This document shows positions 20,363-34,690 of a stretch of DNA of 64,000 bases, one piece after another (the stretch's first letter is position 1; every line of letters starts with the position of its first letter). The notes beneath the pieces are model-generated. The model had not been told where the DNA came from, did no database searches, and saw nothing but the letters and a program-made list of their open reading frames with translations. Origin of the DNA: Marisa cornuarietis (Eukaryota; Mollusca; Gastropoda; Architaenioglossa; Ampullariidae); contig SMMW01000019.1 of the NCBI GenBank assembly GCA_004794655.1, forward strand, positions 1,111,001 through 1,175,000. Reading direction: 5' to 3'. The position numbers were made by a program, and so were the translations under genes.

Positions 20363-23023
20363 CGTCAGTACGGTGAGGGCGGGAGAGGGAATGTTTTTAC
20401 TGGAAACGTCCACCATTTCGCCACCAGTTCACATGACCAGACAGCCAATCATGGAAGAGGCAGGTGGAATGTATTGAAGAAACAAAAAAGATGATCCAAG
20501 ACAGATGAAGTGCTAAAGTTTGCATGTCCAGGTGAGAGGGCAGCCTCTATGTCACCTGTAGCGAAAATGCCGTGTTTTAGGTGCAGATGACTTGGGTGCG
20601 TGTGGCAGGTGTCATTTAAAGGGAGGGTAGTACAGCAAGGCGCTCAGCAGGAGTGATACTGCGACACAAGAATAAGGGGAGACGAGATGGGGGAGAGGGG
20701 TTATAGGACTCTGGGACGACTAACAGTTGAGACAGCCCCCAGGACGCTTATCGGTAGAAATGTGCTGATTAAGCAGCAACAGCCAAAGTACCCAGGCGGA
20801 TTTTGTGGCTCCAGTCGCAACCTTTGCTGGGCCAGGACGGGACCGCCGCACTGTCAAACACGCCATGTTTATCCACGACAAGGGCCTGACGTGGGCCAGG
20901 TGACCGAGTTGGCAACTCTTCGCCCTCTTGCAGCTTGTGGACACTGGCCGACAGTCGCCCCTGACATGTCCCAAGACGGACGCCAAACATCCCCAACCCC
21001 CGCCTCGGGCCAAGCCAACAGTCGACCTGTTACAATCTCACGGGCTGACAAGATGGACTGTTTTTTTTTTTTTTTTTCGGAGAAGTGAAAGGGGAAAAAT
21101 AGTGCACCAAGGGGAGCTTGTACAGCAATATTGTGATCCTAAAGCTACGCTGTTTTTTGACGGTTTTAGCGACTTGATAGAAGTAAACACATTGATGTAA
21201 TTTGCACATCTTAGGCCTGATGACGGACTAATGACAGACTGATCTAATAAAGTGCGCGTGTGTATGTATGCATGTGTGTGTGTGTGTGTGCAGACCTTAG
21301 AAACTCCCTATATCCATTGTTGTCCTACAAAGCCTTTGGTATTTTAGTGTTTGAAGCCATGATCAGTCCAGACATTGAAGCCATAGTACCCCATATATCT
21401 AAGAATTCCGGAAAGTCACCTAAAATAGATACTATTGTCTTCTTTCGGGTATATTAAAAACTGACCTACCTCACCATCACGGTAAACGGGGATTAAGGGG
21501 TGGGGGGGGATGTCAGGGCTTCCAGTGATTCCAGTTATAAATATAAAGAGAGATTAGCTTAGGAAAAAAAACCAAAACAAGGTGTCTTTGCCATCAGCAA
21601 GAACGTGACAAACAAATTACCGACACGTCTCGTTGATATTTTTAACCGTAACGTGACGTTGTGGCACCGTAACTGCCCTCAGGATTATATGGCAAGCCGT
21701 GGCAAGGACACAACTGCTGTAGTCTTCTGCGCGAGGCTTGAGGGACGATGTCCTTCGGTTATGTTCACAGACCATAGCTACCCAGCTAGCAGTCCTGTGC
21801 ACCCAGTTCTTGGTCCCCCCCAAAAAAAAAAACACAAAACAAAACAAACAAACAAACAAACAAACAAAAACAGGACTGTGAAAACACGCACTGTCCCACC
21901 ATGTAGTTTTGGCTGTTAAAGTGGCGCGCCATCTTTCCTTATCTATCTTCGTCTCTGACGGAAGCAGCCGTGGTCAATCGACGATACACCGGAAGGTGTT
22001 TGCTTTGCTGGATCCGAGCTGAGTCCGGGATGGCTGCCAATGAGCTCGTGAAGTGGATGTGCAGATGCGCAATAATGCAGTGCAAAGGCAGCGCAGCGTT
22101 GTACTGCTGGATGGTGTATTTGCAGCAGGACGTATGACGGATGACCTCTGACATGCCACCGCAATGCGGAAGTCGAGGTCGCAAAGTCAGGTCGCCGATA
22201 TACCGCGTAAGCCGACATGACCACTTATAGGCGTCCTGTCTTTACCATGCTGGTAAATATGGAAGACAGACTGAAGCAGAAATGCAGATTTAGACCCACC
22301 TGTGACTGGAGCTTAGTGTGGGAAGCTCTGATCCGTAAAAAGTTATAACTAGGATTGACTGGATGATTGATTCGTTCGTTCGTTGGCAGCCAGATTTTAT
22401 TTCGCTATAGAAGTAAAAAAAAATATTAATAATAATAAAGACTGATCAATTCTTCATGATTGCACTGACCTTTTGTGGGACAAGCGAGTGCAAACGGAAT
22501 TTTATTGATTATTATGACATAAAGTCATCATGGTGGCTGTCCGACGCTATTTCATTCCTAATAAAAGTGCACATCAATGCCAGAACTCATTAACAGGTGA
22601 CGAACTAGAAGCATCGGCAAGCTTCGGGGTGAACACAAGTCATGGATGTTAGTCACTGTAAATCATAGCCATCCGGGACACAAGGCTGATGCTGTGATGC
22701 AGTAACTTGTAACCTCGACACCAAAATGGGTTAGACTGGAAACAGATCGCTTCTGCTCACGAGATAGGGTCGGGTGGGGGGCTATGGGTGGGGCGAGGTT
22801 ACGAAATTGGGTTCAGAGCAAATCAGGTCAGCCATTGTGCGACGTCACCCTTTGGGGGCATCGCACAATTCGGTTTGACAACTATCGCCACTAATTTCTA
22901 TCTCGGGTAGATCTGCTTTTCCAGACGGCGGCATATGCGTTCTTACCCACGAGCAAAAGGGGAGAACATTAGGTCGCCAACCGTAAAACAACATGACGCT
23001 TGCTGCTTGTACAGCGCCCCGCT
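20363..23023. other. Intergenic, no gene seen
   Basis: Open frames near 20.7-21.1 kb and 21.9-22.2 kb show no domain; the latter has three open - frames at once, a composition effect. Small repeats: T17 near 21060, (AAAC)n near 21840, and a potential G-quadruplex at 22767-22795. Confidence 0.45.
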
Positions 23024-23210
23024 GTTTACCTGGCAACCTGTCTTCTACCTGACTACCGATCATCTTTCCTAGCATTCTGTTATCTTACTGGATGCCCGTC
23101 TTTATACCCGGGTACCCGTCTTTTTATCCATGTACCTGTCGTCTTACCTGGGTACTCGTCTTCTTGCCGAGCTGTCTGTCTTCTTACCTGGTTACCTACC
23201 TAAAGGAGGT
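23024..23210. repeat. Degenerate TACCTGGGTACCCGTCTT minisatellite
   Basis: About seven diverged units of 22-27 bp, each with a TACC..GTCTTCTT core. Confidence 0.6.
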
Positions 23211-24293
23211 ATGCTTACGTTTTGCTAATGGATGGCCAAGTCACAATCTACTTTAGGTAGATTGCATCGTCACAGCGTAGCACAGTCAACCTAATGAGTA
23301 CTTCCACTGTCAGTAACTTGCCTAATATCTGTGCCCTTTATCGGCGAGCTTCCAAGATATCAGAAACGAGTCACTCTCGTCCTTCTTCCTTCTTTTAGAT
23401 CTTCCTTTCCTGGCGTCCAAACCCGAAGCTTCAGTCCAATACCCGCAGCGAACTTCCCTCATTCTACCCAGCTGTCGGGAACGGTCATCGGACTCACAGA
23501 GTGCTGGGGAAAAGATAAAGCCGTCAGACGGAGAGGACAAGGGGCAACACCCTCACAAAAGCTGGCTCCGGAAAAAGTGAGTTCTCTACCACTTCTTTCC
23601 AACCAACGAAAAACATTTTTAAAAAAAACCAAGATGAGGGGAACGATCATTACCTATCTCTATCTCAGTCATCTTCTGGTGAAACACCATCACTTGCTGA
23701 CTCGACAAAACTCGTGAAGTTGTACATGGTCCGGACATGGCTCCTTGAGCAGCTGTCGTTATCGAAGCGTGAAGAGAAACATTGTCACTTCAAAGTCTGC
23801 GCCAAGGAGTGCATCGACAGGTTAAAGCGACCGCCGGGGGAGACATCGCTGGTTACCTGAGAGATGGCGATGAGACCCGCGCGCTGCTGGTGGTGGGGGT
23901 GGGAGTGGGGTAGGAGGATGAAAGACACAAGAAAAACAGGTAAACGATGCTAAAGGGTGTGGAGGGGTTGAGGTAGAGCCCCGGAGGTCCTGTGGGTTTG
24001 TCTTATCGGGTAGCCTTTTACAGTTCAGCACCCTTCTCTCTAGTAGCTAAAGTTTCGTCTTGACATGGAGGCGTATGCCGTCTATCTATTTATCTATATC
24101 CCTATCCATCTATCTATCAACGGTTTTCCTGGAGCCCCCGGCGTGACGGGAGGTAGCCGCTAGATGCTATAAAGGCAGGGGATGAAAGAAGACGAAGAAT
24201 AACATTAAACGTCACAACATTCCCGTCCACTCCTACATTCTTATGATGTACAGATACAGCCACATCACCCTAACTGACATGATGTTTGCCTAG
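23211..24293. other. Intergenic, no gene seen
   Basis: No recognised domain on either strand. A (TATC)-type patch lies at 24080-24118. Confidence 0.5.
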
Positions 24294-24712
24294 TCCCACA
24301 TGACACGATGTGTTCATAATCTCACACGACACGATGTGTGCATACAGTCCTACATGTAATAATGTGTACATACAGTCCTACATGTAATAATGTGTACATA
24401 CAGTCCTACATGTAATGTGTACATACAGTCCTACATGTAATAATGTGTACATACAGTCCTACATGTAATAATGTGTATATACAGTCCTACATGTAATGTG
24501 TACGTACAGTCCTACATGTAATGTGTACATACAGTCCTACATGTAATAATGTGTACATACAGTCCTACATGTAATGTGTACATACAGTCCTACATGTAAT
24601 ATTGTGTATATACAGTCCTACATGTAATAATGTGTACATACAGTCCTACATGTAATAATGTGTACATGCAGTCCTGTGTCTCATGATGCGTAAATACAGT
24701 TCTACACATTAG
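24294..24712. repeat. 28/25-bp minisatellite
   Basis: About 14 units. The core CAGTCCTACATGTAAT is followed either by AATGTGTACATA (28 bp) or by GTGTACATA (25 bp). The two length classes are interspersed from 24345 to 24668, with diverged units on both flanks. Confidence 0.9.
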
Positions 24713-27040
24713 GAAAGATCAAATAAATAAAGAACTTGGCGAAAGGTCGTGAAAGGAGGAGAGGCGGGTATGATGTAGAAAGTAAGAGGCTGGTATGAGA
24801 TGTAAACTTAAAGAGAGGCCGGTATGAGATGCAGAGTTAATCGTGCATCAAACAGATGCATGTTATGATGTACAGATAGAGAATCTTTTGATATACAGTT
24901 AGACATGTTAGACATTGAGTGTAAGCAGGAGACCAATATGTCGACTGTTTTAAAGTTGATCTCGGACAGGTAGAGGGGCATGTATTCAGGCAGATAGACA
25001 ATAGACAACAATAGACTGTAGTGCAAGTAATCTGACAAATAGACAATAGATTGATGGATACATAGCCAGCAGGCAGACATGTAAATATTTTCGGGGAGTA
25101 GAGCTGAGAACGAACCCACGGCACTCGTCAGAAGTCCCAGATGCTGAAACAGTTGCACTGAAAACATCTTCACATGACTGACGGAGACTGGGAGGGAGTA
25201 TCCAGGAGGTGCACAAAGAGATCGCGTGAGTTTGTAGTTGACCTAAAGAGACTTTACTTGCCTCACGACCAACCGATATATTTGCCGTTATCCGTATATT
25301 CCTGCAGATCCTTCATTTCTTCTTAAGTATTCACCCTACTTTTTTTTTTAACTTGTAACTGAAGGTCCTGAACCGACTGAGAGGAGAAATCCTTGTAAAT
25401 GCTGAGCCTCTTATGGGACTAGTCTTCCTAGGGTAAGGCAACAGGCGCAGACTACCAGTTGTGGCCTGATCAGCCTCATCATCATCTGTGCCTTACACGA
25501 TAATAATTTCCTTCGCTAGTGCTATAAGTGGCAGATAGGTATAACGGAATGTCTTATATTTACCCTGTCGGCGTCACGAAATAAGTCGCGAGAGATTTCA
25601 CTCGGAGATGAGGCTGCTCCACTCAGCAGGGTTGTCCCACTCGTCTTCTATTTTTAGGCTTCGCTAGGTGACGTAATGTTTTCTAGTCTACGCCCAGTGG
25701 GTGAAACCTGCCACTTGCCAGATTCTTTTATTCTGCACTCTTACATCCTAAAATGTACCTCAGTCTAAAATACATGGTTACAATCTGAAATATATTCCGG
25801 ATTAGCTTTAAATGCAAGACATGTCGGTCTCTTCACCACATCTCCTAACTCCTCTTCCTCTCCCCCCCCCCAACACCTCTTTCAAGTCTATTAACAACCT
25901 GCGTTTCACACGTGGTAATGGCTCTACCGCATTAAAGCCATGTTTTCACTTATGAGAAAACACGTTGTTGATGTTTAATTGAGAAAACATCCTTTAGCTG
26001 TTACGCAACAGGGATGATCTTGGTGAAGGCCATCATTATGAGCGAGTGGCTAGAAGTGAATAGGCGAGTGGGGGGGGCAGCCAGGGAGGTGCCTGCGTAC
26101 CTGATGCTCGTTACGGGAGACTGTGCGTCTGACAGTTGACAATGAGAGCGCACTGTTGCACTACCGAGACATCGCTCTTGTAGGTTTTGTAAATTTGCTT
26201 GTTTTGTTTTTTTATATGAAGCTTTCTTCTTTGTTCGTCTGTTTTCGAAACTTCAGTCAGTGACAAACATACGAACACATCTATCTAAGAAAAAAGCACA
26301 TAAGATTAATGAATAAACACACGCACGCACGCACTAAGACTAACAAGTACACACACAAACACAAGCGTACATATATACGAACACACAAAAGCAGGACCGC
26401 ACACTTTTGCAAGTCATGCACACACTTGGTCAGCTGTTGACGTCATCTCCAGGAAAGGCTAACCGGGTGTTGTGCATGATAACAACCCTATTGGCAGGGC
26501 TGATATCAGCTGGCATTCACACCAATAAAAACAAGAGGACTGTAAAACACTGCACACAGCTCTCATGCAGGCACACGCATATTTCTCACTCACACACGTA
26601 GTGCACAAACATATACAGATAAAACTGGCTCGTAAATTGTTTGTGCCGATAAAGGCAAGGCGCAGTTGAATCTGTTTAGGAAGCTAGGACTCACTCACTC
26701 ACTCACTCACTCAGGAAGCTAGTGCCAACAAGTTTACAAAAACACGAGCACTCTTGTCACAGGGAGGCAGGCTGGTACAAGCACTCCATGTCACCTGATT
26801 GTCTCCACACAAGCTCTCGATCTCAGTAGCCCGTCCTCCGCAACGACTGCCTCACGTGACCTTCTCTAACCTCAACATTTACCTACTGCGGAGTGACGGG
26901 ATGCTGTTTGCTGAGGTAAGCAGTCACTTTCTTGCTTTCTTTTCAAAGGGGAAAAAAGTCTCCACCACTTGCCTGTGTGTAGACATGTGGATCTTCAACG
27001 TCGTCGGGAACTGGATTTGCGTCACAGTTGTTTGTATGGC

Positions 27041-27092
<52 letters not shown>

Positions 27093-29539
27093 AAATGATG
27101 AGAGAATGAGAGAAAAAGAGCTAGTGTGAGGAAGAGAGAGAGAGAGTGTGTGTGTGTGTGTGTGAAGGAGCAAGAGTGTCCCGTCAAGCGTTTAGTAGCA
27201 TTTCTTCGCAAACATTTTTTTTTTAAGAAAATGGAGTCGCCAGCACTCCAGAGTCGGCTTTGGTGTCAATGTAGTTGCAAGCGAAGACACAGGTAAGCCA
27301 CAGCCTCGAGGTAAGGAAGACGGGAAGGCATCATACACGCAGCTATCGCACACTTCACAAGATCATACAGCAAATCGCAAGACTTCACAAGTTTATTTTG
27401 GGCTTTGTACGCGTCACTAAAAAATAGTCCTTACAAGCAGACAACTTCACTCTGTTGGTTAGGGTCAACCGACACAGAAGGGGGGGGGGGAAAAACAAAA
27501 ACAAAAAAACAAAAAACCGTTGGTTACAGCCTCCCCGAGATCTGGCGGTGTCACGAATTTTGATGGATGCGAGAGGCCCGGATGTTTAAGGGGGAGGTGG
27601 GACGGAGGTTAGCAAACAGTCTGACGTAAAGTCTATAAAAGTGAGCTCAAGGACATGGCTAATCCATCCTGGTGTCCCTGGTGACCTGCTTGATGTGGCT
27701 GACACACACACACACACACAATGCACGTCCACATACATAGACACACCCACACATACATATAAACACACAGACAGACACACGTACTCACTCACGTACAGAG
27801 AGAGAGAGAGAGAGAAAGGAAGAAAGAAAAATGAAGAAAGTTGAAGGGCAGGACAGTACCAGGCTCGCACAGAGAGTTTTGCATACACCGTGCAAATCGA
27901 TGTTTAATTAAAGATATATGGGTCTAGGAGGAAGCAAGTGATGGTCTACCTGTTTGTACAAGGATTATTTATGTGTGTGCTGGCAGTGTTCATGGCCCCA
28001 TAGATATATTGTCTAAGTGGTGTGCAAGGGTCGCTTAATCATGGCCTGCAAGCTCCCTTAGCTCTCCCCAAGGATTTAGGACGCGGGCAACAAGTTGTTT
28101 GATGTTCCGTCGTGAGTTACATTAAGGACCGGACGTTGGGGAGGATCGTGCTCCATAAACACGGAAACAGAAACAGACGGGGGTGGGGGTGAGGAAAGAA
28201 AACGGGGGGGGGGGACAAGAAGAGAGGGAGGCAGGACACGTGATCAGGGTGGGGGTTAGGGGGTAGAGGTGTCAGAAAATTCTGTCATCGACAAAAGGAA
28301 CATGTTGGTGAAAGAACGTGAGCATTTAGACAGTAATGCCAAACACATCTAGAGAAAGATAAAGAAAAAGAAAAAAACTTAAAGAAGAGCTTAGTCACCT
28401 GTGGCTTCTTGCCTGCACCTTCACTACTGAACAGTATAAGTGCACTTCACATGCCCTCCACAGCGATCTTGAAGGATAACTTTGTCATGCAAATTGTTCC
28501 TGTAATGACGCCGAGGTCCTATGGAATTCATCAATTGACAGGATTTGTAAGGATTCAAATGGAAGTCTAAGGGGGAAAAAAAATCGGTTAAAAGCGCACT
28601 CACTGAAGCGTTTGCTCTGTATACCGAAACGTTTCTTCACAAATCAGTTTCGAATTATCCGATATGAATTATCTATGGCTTAAATTATCTTTGATGTAAG
28701 TACTCTGAGACTTAAATTATCTTCAGACTTAAAATAATGCTTCGGCGTCTTAGTGTCTGCTTTGTTGTGGTTGTGGATCATGTCACTTATAAACAATGCA
28801 TGACTTAAACATATACATGATGCATAAAAATGCCACACAAAGTAAATCGAGGATTGTAAGTACATCAAACTTCTTACCTCCCACACACATATATTGGCCG
28901 TTACCGCACTCGTGCAAGTCTTCTGAGCCTGGTAAAAAAAATCTATGGACAAATCGGGGACTTCATTAACTTTTTTTAACATTCTAGACTATGTCTAATC
29001 AGATGTTACTAAAATCTTCTGTTTTGTTTGTTCTGCAAATTCCGCGTCTATGAGACGTTAACACGATAATATCCAGCAATCATTCATTTCGCAATGATTG
29101 TCGGCTGTCCAGCAAACTTAGCATCTCTGCCCACGACTGAAGCTCATCTCAAGGGAACCATGGACACAATACACAGGACACCTTTATCGGTGCTTCAGGG
29201 TGACATTATTTTTCTCCCGTTGTGACTATTCGCGAGTCATCTTCCTCGTGGTTGTCCGGAATCCGCTTCTATATTCATCATCACCTAGGTGATTGAAGAG
29301 CAACAAATAATGGGCGGGGCGGTTGTGAAGGAGTGACAGATAGCGATTCTTGTTTGTAACCTATGTTTGTGTGTGAGATTTCCTGTTATAGAGAACCAAC
29401 CGCATTGTGTTACTTTTACACACTTGCAGTTCAGTCTGGAGCGAATATAAGAAAAGTTAAGCCTGTAAACTCCAGCTGACGGCCTCATTTGTGAAGTTTT
29501 TATTTCCCATCTTTTTTACGAGTATGTGTTCTCTTAGAG
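24713..29539. other. Intergenic with scattered simple repeats
   Basis: No gene recognised. Simple repeats: a (TCAC)-type run near 26692-26712; (GT)n/(GA)n at 27041-27163, with a polypurine tract able to form triplex DNA; (CA)n at 27703-27721; (GA)n near 27798-27815; and G-runs at 28179-28268. Open frames over these are composition artefacts. Confidence 0.5.
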
Positions 29540-30705
29540 CAGGGGTGGGGAACTATTTTTTTTCCTCCAAAAGCTATTCTGATATTTATAACATCATTTG
29601 CGGACCGTACAAAATTGTATACTTAAAAATTAGCCCGCTTTGTTTGAAGTTCTAGTTTTGCTACAGCGTGTTAACACTTTTGCAACATGTACAATCACAG
29701 CCTGCCTGGCACTGCTGTCCTCTGAGTCACCCCAGTCCGCCAGTCCGTATTAAGGTGAGCGAAATATGTGCAATGCTTCTATAAAAAGCATAGTGAAACA
29801 ACTGTTTGTAACCTGTAAAATATGTGTTTGTAATTAGAAAGTTTCTAGAGGAGACGTATACTATAACAACTTTTTCCTAACGCACAGGCGGTCCGATGGC
29901 CCAACGGTTAGCATCTGTCACCAGTACAGTGAAGGTTGGCTGGCCTGGGTTCAGCTCCCGTCTCGAGCACGCTGTTCTTTCTCTGAATTTGGCATCTGTT
30001 TACAGAGCTGGTTGCCTTGCCGTGATATATATATATAGCCTTAGTTGCTGGCTCGGCGTAAAACACTAACTTCCAAACTCCTAAAGCACAAGTTTTTGTA
30101 GTGGTTGTGCTGTGAAAGAATAATAATGATTATCATCATGGCTATTTAGTACACACGTTTGTCCTCCTGATGGAGGAGTTCATGTGTCTACACACAGACA
30201 TGCTTGCATATACACATAAACCCAAACGAATTTTTATCGGCCAAAGCTTTTTTTCATTTGTTCATCCCTTGGAAATCCATAAAAGGATAATGTTCGACAC
30301 TTGTAGGTCTGCTCGGTGCACTAAAGTACACAGCAGCGTCGACAGTCAAGAGCCGACATGGACCCAAAACACTACACGTATCATCAGCCAACACCAAACC
30401 GGAAGTGGTCTACCCTAGGCTTGGGGCGAAGGTCACATGCATGCATAATTCTCCGAAGTCGTCCATGTAGGACGCGGGCAACCTACTAGAAGCGTACACG
30501 TGTCTGTCTTGTCATTTACTCCTATGTGTCCTGTCTTTCCCGCCATGGGTGTTCCTTGCTCATCCCTTGAAATTCACATTATTATTATTCACTTCATATA
30601 CATTTATGTTGCTATGAAAAGCAGCTAATTAGTTTAGTGAAACCTGAAGTCCTATTAGTGGGTCGGATCAAAGAATTTCGCGGGTTGGATGTTCGTTACC
30701 CATTG
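29540..30705. mobile_element. Non-autonomous hAT-type element, 1166 bp
   Basis: The left end CAGGGGTGGGGAAC (29540) and right end GTTACCCATTG (to 30705) form diverged terminal inverted repeats of the CAGGGGTGGG class. They are flanked by an 8-bp target-site duplication: TCTTAGAG (29532-29539) and TCTTAAAG (30706-30713), 7 of 8 matching. Subterminal GCGGACCG and GCGGGTTGGATG are also typical of hAT elements. No transposase frame is visible. A SINE is nested inside. Confidence 0.75.
29887..30078 (+). mobile_element. tRNA-derived SINE, family A, copy 2 (nested in hAT element)
   Basis: Same family as 829-1017, with A-box-like TGGCCCAACGG (29897-29907) and B-box GGTTCAGCTCC (29948-29958), and the GGCTCGGCGTAAAACAC end. 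A (TA)n expansion lies inside the body. A 12-bp target-site duplication flanks it: TCCTAACGCACA (29875-29886) and TCCTAAAGCACA (30079-30090), 11 of 12 matching. It therefore inserted after the hAT element. Confidence 0.9.
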
Positions 30706-30713
30706 TCTTAAAG

Positions 30714-32382
30714 GAACGTGATGCGTTGTCCTGGAAATACTTAAAGACTTAAGGAAGACTGTTCATTTTAATCTGCCTTACCTGACCGCTCGCATCAATC
30801 ACTTATCACAAATTAATCATCAAGGACACTCAGATGTTTAACGTGAATGCACTTTTAAATATGAGGACACATACGTTACAAACACTTTCTTAATATGTTT
30901 CCAGCATTATTACACTCCAAGTGTACATATTTTAACACTTCGTGTACAGGGTAAAGTAATAAACCTCCACGTGCATATCTATAAACTTTAATAAAAACAC
31001 TTTAACTAAATATTTAAGACTCTTGACATTATCGTACTGCACACACAGGAAACATGCATGCGCTTCGAAAGCTCAGCAACCACTCACTCAAAATACTGCC
31101 AAAAGCTTTTTGTTATCAGAGGTTTTTAAATCTCAAGCGTAATTATGTCTTCGCTTAATAAGCACATCATCACTTGGGTCTACATGTTCTCAAGTACCTG
31201 TGTCTTGTCAGCTCTTTATAGCTTCAAGGACAAAGGTGTTAAAAATGTCGAGGACTACAGCAACAAGTCTATTGTCGACCAGGTGGATAAATAATTAAAT
31301 ACATAGATAAATATACAAGTTAAAAAAAAAACAAAAAAAAACCAAAGGCAAATGCGATGCAATGCTCGTAAAAGTGACATCCCCCTCCACACCAACCTTG
31401 ACCTCTGACCTGTCGTGAAAGCTCCCCCCAGTCAGACCCGTTTGCGTGATGTTGTTCACAACATTCATAATATAACAATAATAACACGCGCCAGTATGTG
31501 CGCAGTTTGTCCCCCGTCCCATGTCCTCATGCATGTGACGCCACACCACCCAACATGCCAAGACTCTTTGCACGTGCAGTTTGTTTCCATCCTGATGACC
31601 ATTCTGCGTTCTTTATCAACCCGTTGGTTACATATTGCGAGAAATATGCCAACACCGTAGTGTTGCTCCTCAACTAGCGAAGTATTTTGGACGCAGCCCC
31701 AGAACATCTCACCTACACGCGGTGTTCACAGCTGGCAAGAGAACTGATGGCACGAGTATCTGGGGTGGGTGGTTGGGTGGATGGTTGGATGCAGCTCCCA
31801 CAAGGCTTCACAGGCTGCTCGTGGTATGAAGCAAATCGAAGATGTACTTGAGCTGTTTTGTTGCTAGTTTTTTTTTTTTTAATCGAGCCAACTTCGTAAG
31901 GGGCATTTACACTTGGCGTGTATCCAGGACATCAGCTGATAGTGAGCATGTAAACACGACGAGTCAAGGAGACGAGGGGGCTGCGCCATTACGTCACTCC
32001 CCGTGTTTATGTGCGCGCACACGCGCAGCGAAAGAACGAGCGCACTCCCCATGTCCACGATCGATGGGGTTTCCCAGTGTTCGTCAGCAGCCAGCTGAAA
32101 TTAAAAATAAATACAAAAGCTAAGATGGGTTTAGAAGGAAAGAAGGGGGGCTCGTAAACAGGAAGGAGAGAAGAACCCGAAGGCCGGCCAGGGTGCAAAG
32201 CGGTGAAATTGATCAGGCATGCAGGACAAACAGAAATGAAGGTGGGATTGTAATTGAGGAGTATATTTTTTTTTTGTCGTGTGTTTAAGTGAGAATGTTT
32301 ACGATGTCGCGTGATGTAAGCGATTTGTACACGTCATCGATGCCCTACTTCTGCAGCTGTTGGTGGAATTATCTGAAATGGA

Positions 32383-32418
<36 letters not shown>

Positions 32419-34003
32419 AAAAAAGATGTCTGTGTTCGTGTGAGTGTACGTGTGTGTATGCAGGTGTTTTGTGTGTGTGTGTGTGTGTGTGTCCTGAAGG
32501 CAAGAACGTGGGCTGTGAACTTCACGAAGACTATCAATGTCGGAAGAGGCCTTGAAGGCCACACATTCAAATAAAATTTAAAAAAAAAACCTGTTGTGTG
32601 AAGGGCTGAAGGACACAGTAAAAACTGAACCAAGTTTACCCAACGCCTTGCTGTGTCCGCAATCCAGGACAAGAGGGCAGCTCAGTGCGTGGGTGGGTAG
32701 GGGGGATGGTGACACAAAGCGGATCAACGAAGTGAACAGGTATTGATACCTGCTGACACATCATGGTCACGTTACTCACGTAACTACTGACAGACCCTGG
32801 TCACGAACCAGTATGGACTCACAGACCCTTGTCACGACCACGCAACAACGCCGGACTGATGGTGGAGGCAATGCTGCGCCAGGATGTCCAAATCCACGCA
32901 GCCTCTCTCCCTCCCCCCTCCCCTCCCCGGTCTTCCTCTCATCAGCTAACAGACGCACCTTCGTACAATGGCGGACTAATGACCTTCAGCGCACCTGCTA
33001 AACACCTTCAGGTGTACACATCTGTTTGCGCAGTCAACAAGAAGGAGGGTAGACGGGGGGTCTTAGGGAGGGAGCCTCTGCTGGACGTTAAAACTGTTCT
33101 TTTTTTACGCATGACTCGTCAGCAAGCTTGCCACGCCCCTCCGACAACACACACCACACAGATTTATACGTTTTGGAGCGAGAGATTTTCTTCCTTATAT
33201 TTTCATGCTGGCGAAAACGTGCGCACGACTAGGGTCTGTGTTTGTGTCGTGTCAGCAAGAAGAAGAGGTTGTTTCCTCCTCCCGAGATGTTTACATGGCT
33301 TCTTTTTTTTTTTTTTTGCGCTGTTCCGTGTTTATGTTACTCCTAGTACTGACATATTTAATCGACTACATTAGAAGGTCTGGCGAAATAAACAGGTGCA
33401 CTTTTCTTGTTGTAATTTGTCAGGAAGACGTAGTCCACCTAATGACTGTTCTATGGTAAACATACAGTCACTGGGGTGTTGTCAAGGCTCTGTTTGAGGG
33501 TTAATTGCTGGATTAATGCGTAAATACGGGAGGTTCGTGATTTTATCCGTAAATACATGCATCTGATATGCATAGTTTTTGTCTACGTCACGACCTCTCA
33601 CTTGTAGCATGCATGAACTTTGTCAATAAAACTGTTGACTTTGTCAATAAAACTGTTGTAATGTACGTGGAGCAGAGAGGTGCACATATCGTTATAAAGG
33701 TGAGTGGAAGAAAACAACACCGTTTGTAAGTAACGTCAGGTCCACGCAATCTCTCCAGGTATGTAACAGGGAAGCAGGACTCCACGACTACTCTTTCCAA
33801 GCATGTCAGGTGATCTAGACACGTCGACCAGTTTTCTTCGAGCAGGTCTTCACCCGCGCCGTCCGGTCTGGATTTGATTTGTTTTGAACCCACCGCGCGC
33901 TAATTTACATCTGCCCTTGAACTATGGCTTTTGACCTTACTAGTTTATTACTTCCACGGATACCAGTGTCAAGTTGGTGATTAGAACAACTATGAATAAA
34001 CAT

Positions 34004-34034
<31 letters not shown>

Positions 34035-34642
34035 GGCAGGCAGGCAGACGGACAGACAGTTGTTTTGTCACTCAAGGGCTTCCTCACTCCCCGTCCCTTG
34101 TGCTGGGGGAGAATTTCTCACTATGATGTCAAGTTAAAACGTGCTTGTGAGGTCGGACGTTGTACACTGAGTGCAGCTCAGCAGTTCAAACATAAGATTC
34201 TAAGTATCTGTACGCATTGACAGCCATGCCATCACACTGAACTTTACCTCTTTGCTGCTAAACACTACCTGTAGGGCTGACGGGTTGGGGTGGGTGGGGG
34301 TTGTAACCTATTCGATAAACATTACTCGGCGGAGTGTGTCATACTAATGATTATTATGATGTATTTTGATTTACTATCTTTGGTAGCACCTAGCCGCCAC
34401 CACAGGGCAGTCGTGTCGAGACTATTGGTCGCGTGGCCCTTTCCCCGTATAATCAGAGCACAATGTAGTCAGCGAATGAGCGTGACTGTGCATCCAAGCA
34501 TGTTGATAAGAACTGTGTGCTTGTGATTTGATACTGGTATGTGTATGTGTTGATATAAATGTGTGTGTGTGTTTGACATAGAAGCAAAAAGTAGTTAGTA
34601 TTGAGTATTTATACATGTGTGGATTTAAATCTGTTGATTTAA

Positions 34643-34690
<48 letters not shown>

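Noticed and set aside
21939..22224. Overlapping - strand frames suggesting an exon
   Set aside because: Three frames open together in GC-rich DNA, no domain and no splice context.
24294..24712. Regular repeats considered as a CRISPR array
   Set aside because: Units are contiguous without unique spacers, and the DNA is eukaryotic.
28077..30484. 15-bp match TAGGACGCGGGCAAC at about 28076 and 30469 as a dispersed repeat
   Set aside because: Flanks are unrelated; a few 15-bp matches are expected by chance in 64 kb.
32829..33374. 181-codon + strand frame
   Set aside because: Contains homopolymer Phe and Pro/Ser runs, no recognised domain, no splice or promoter context.
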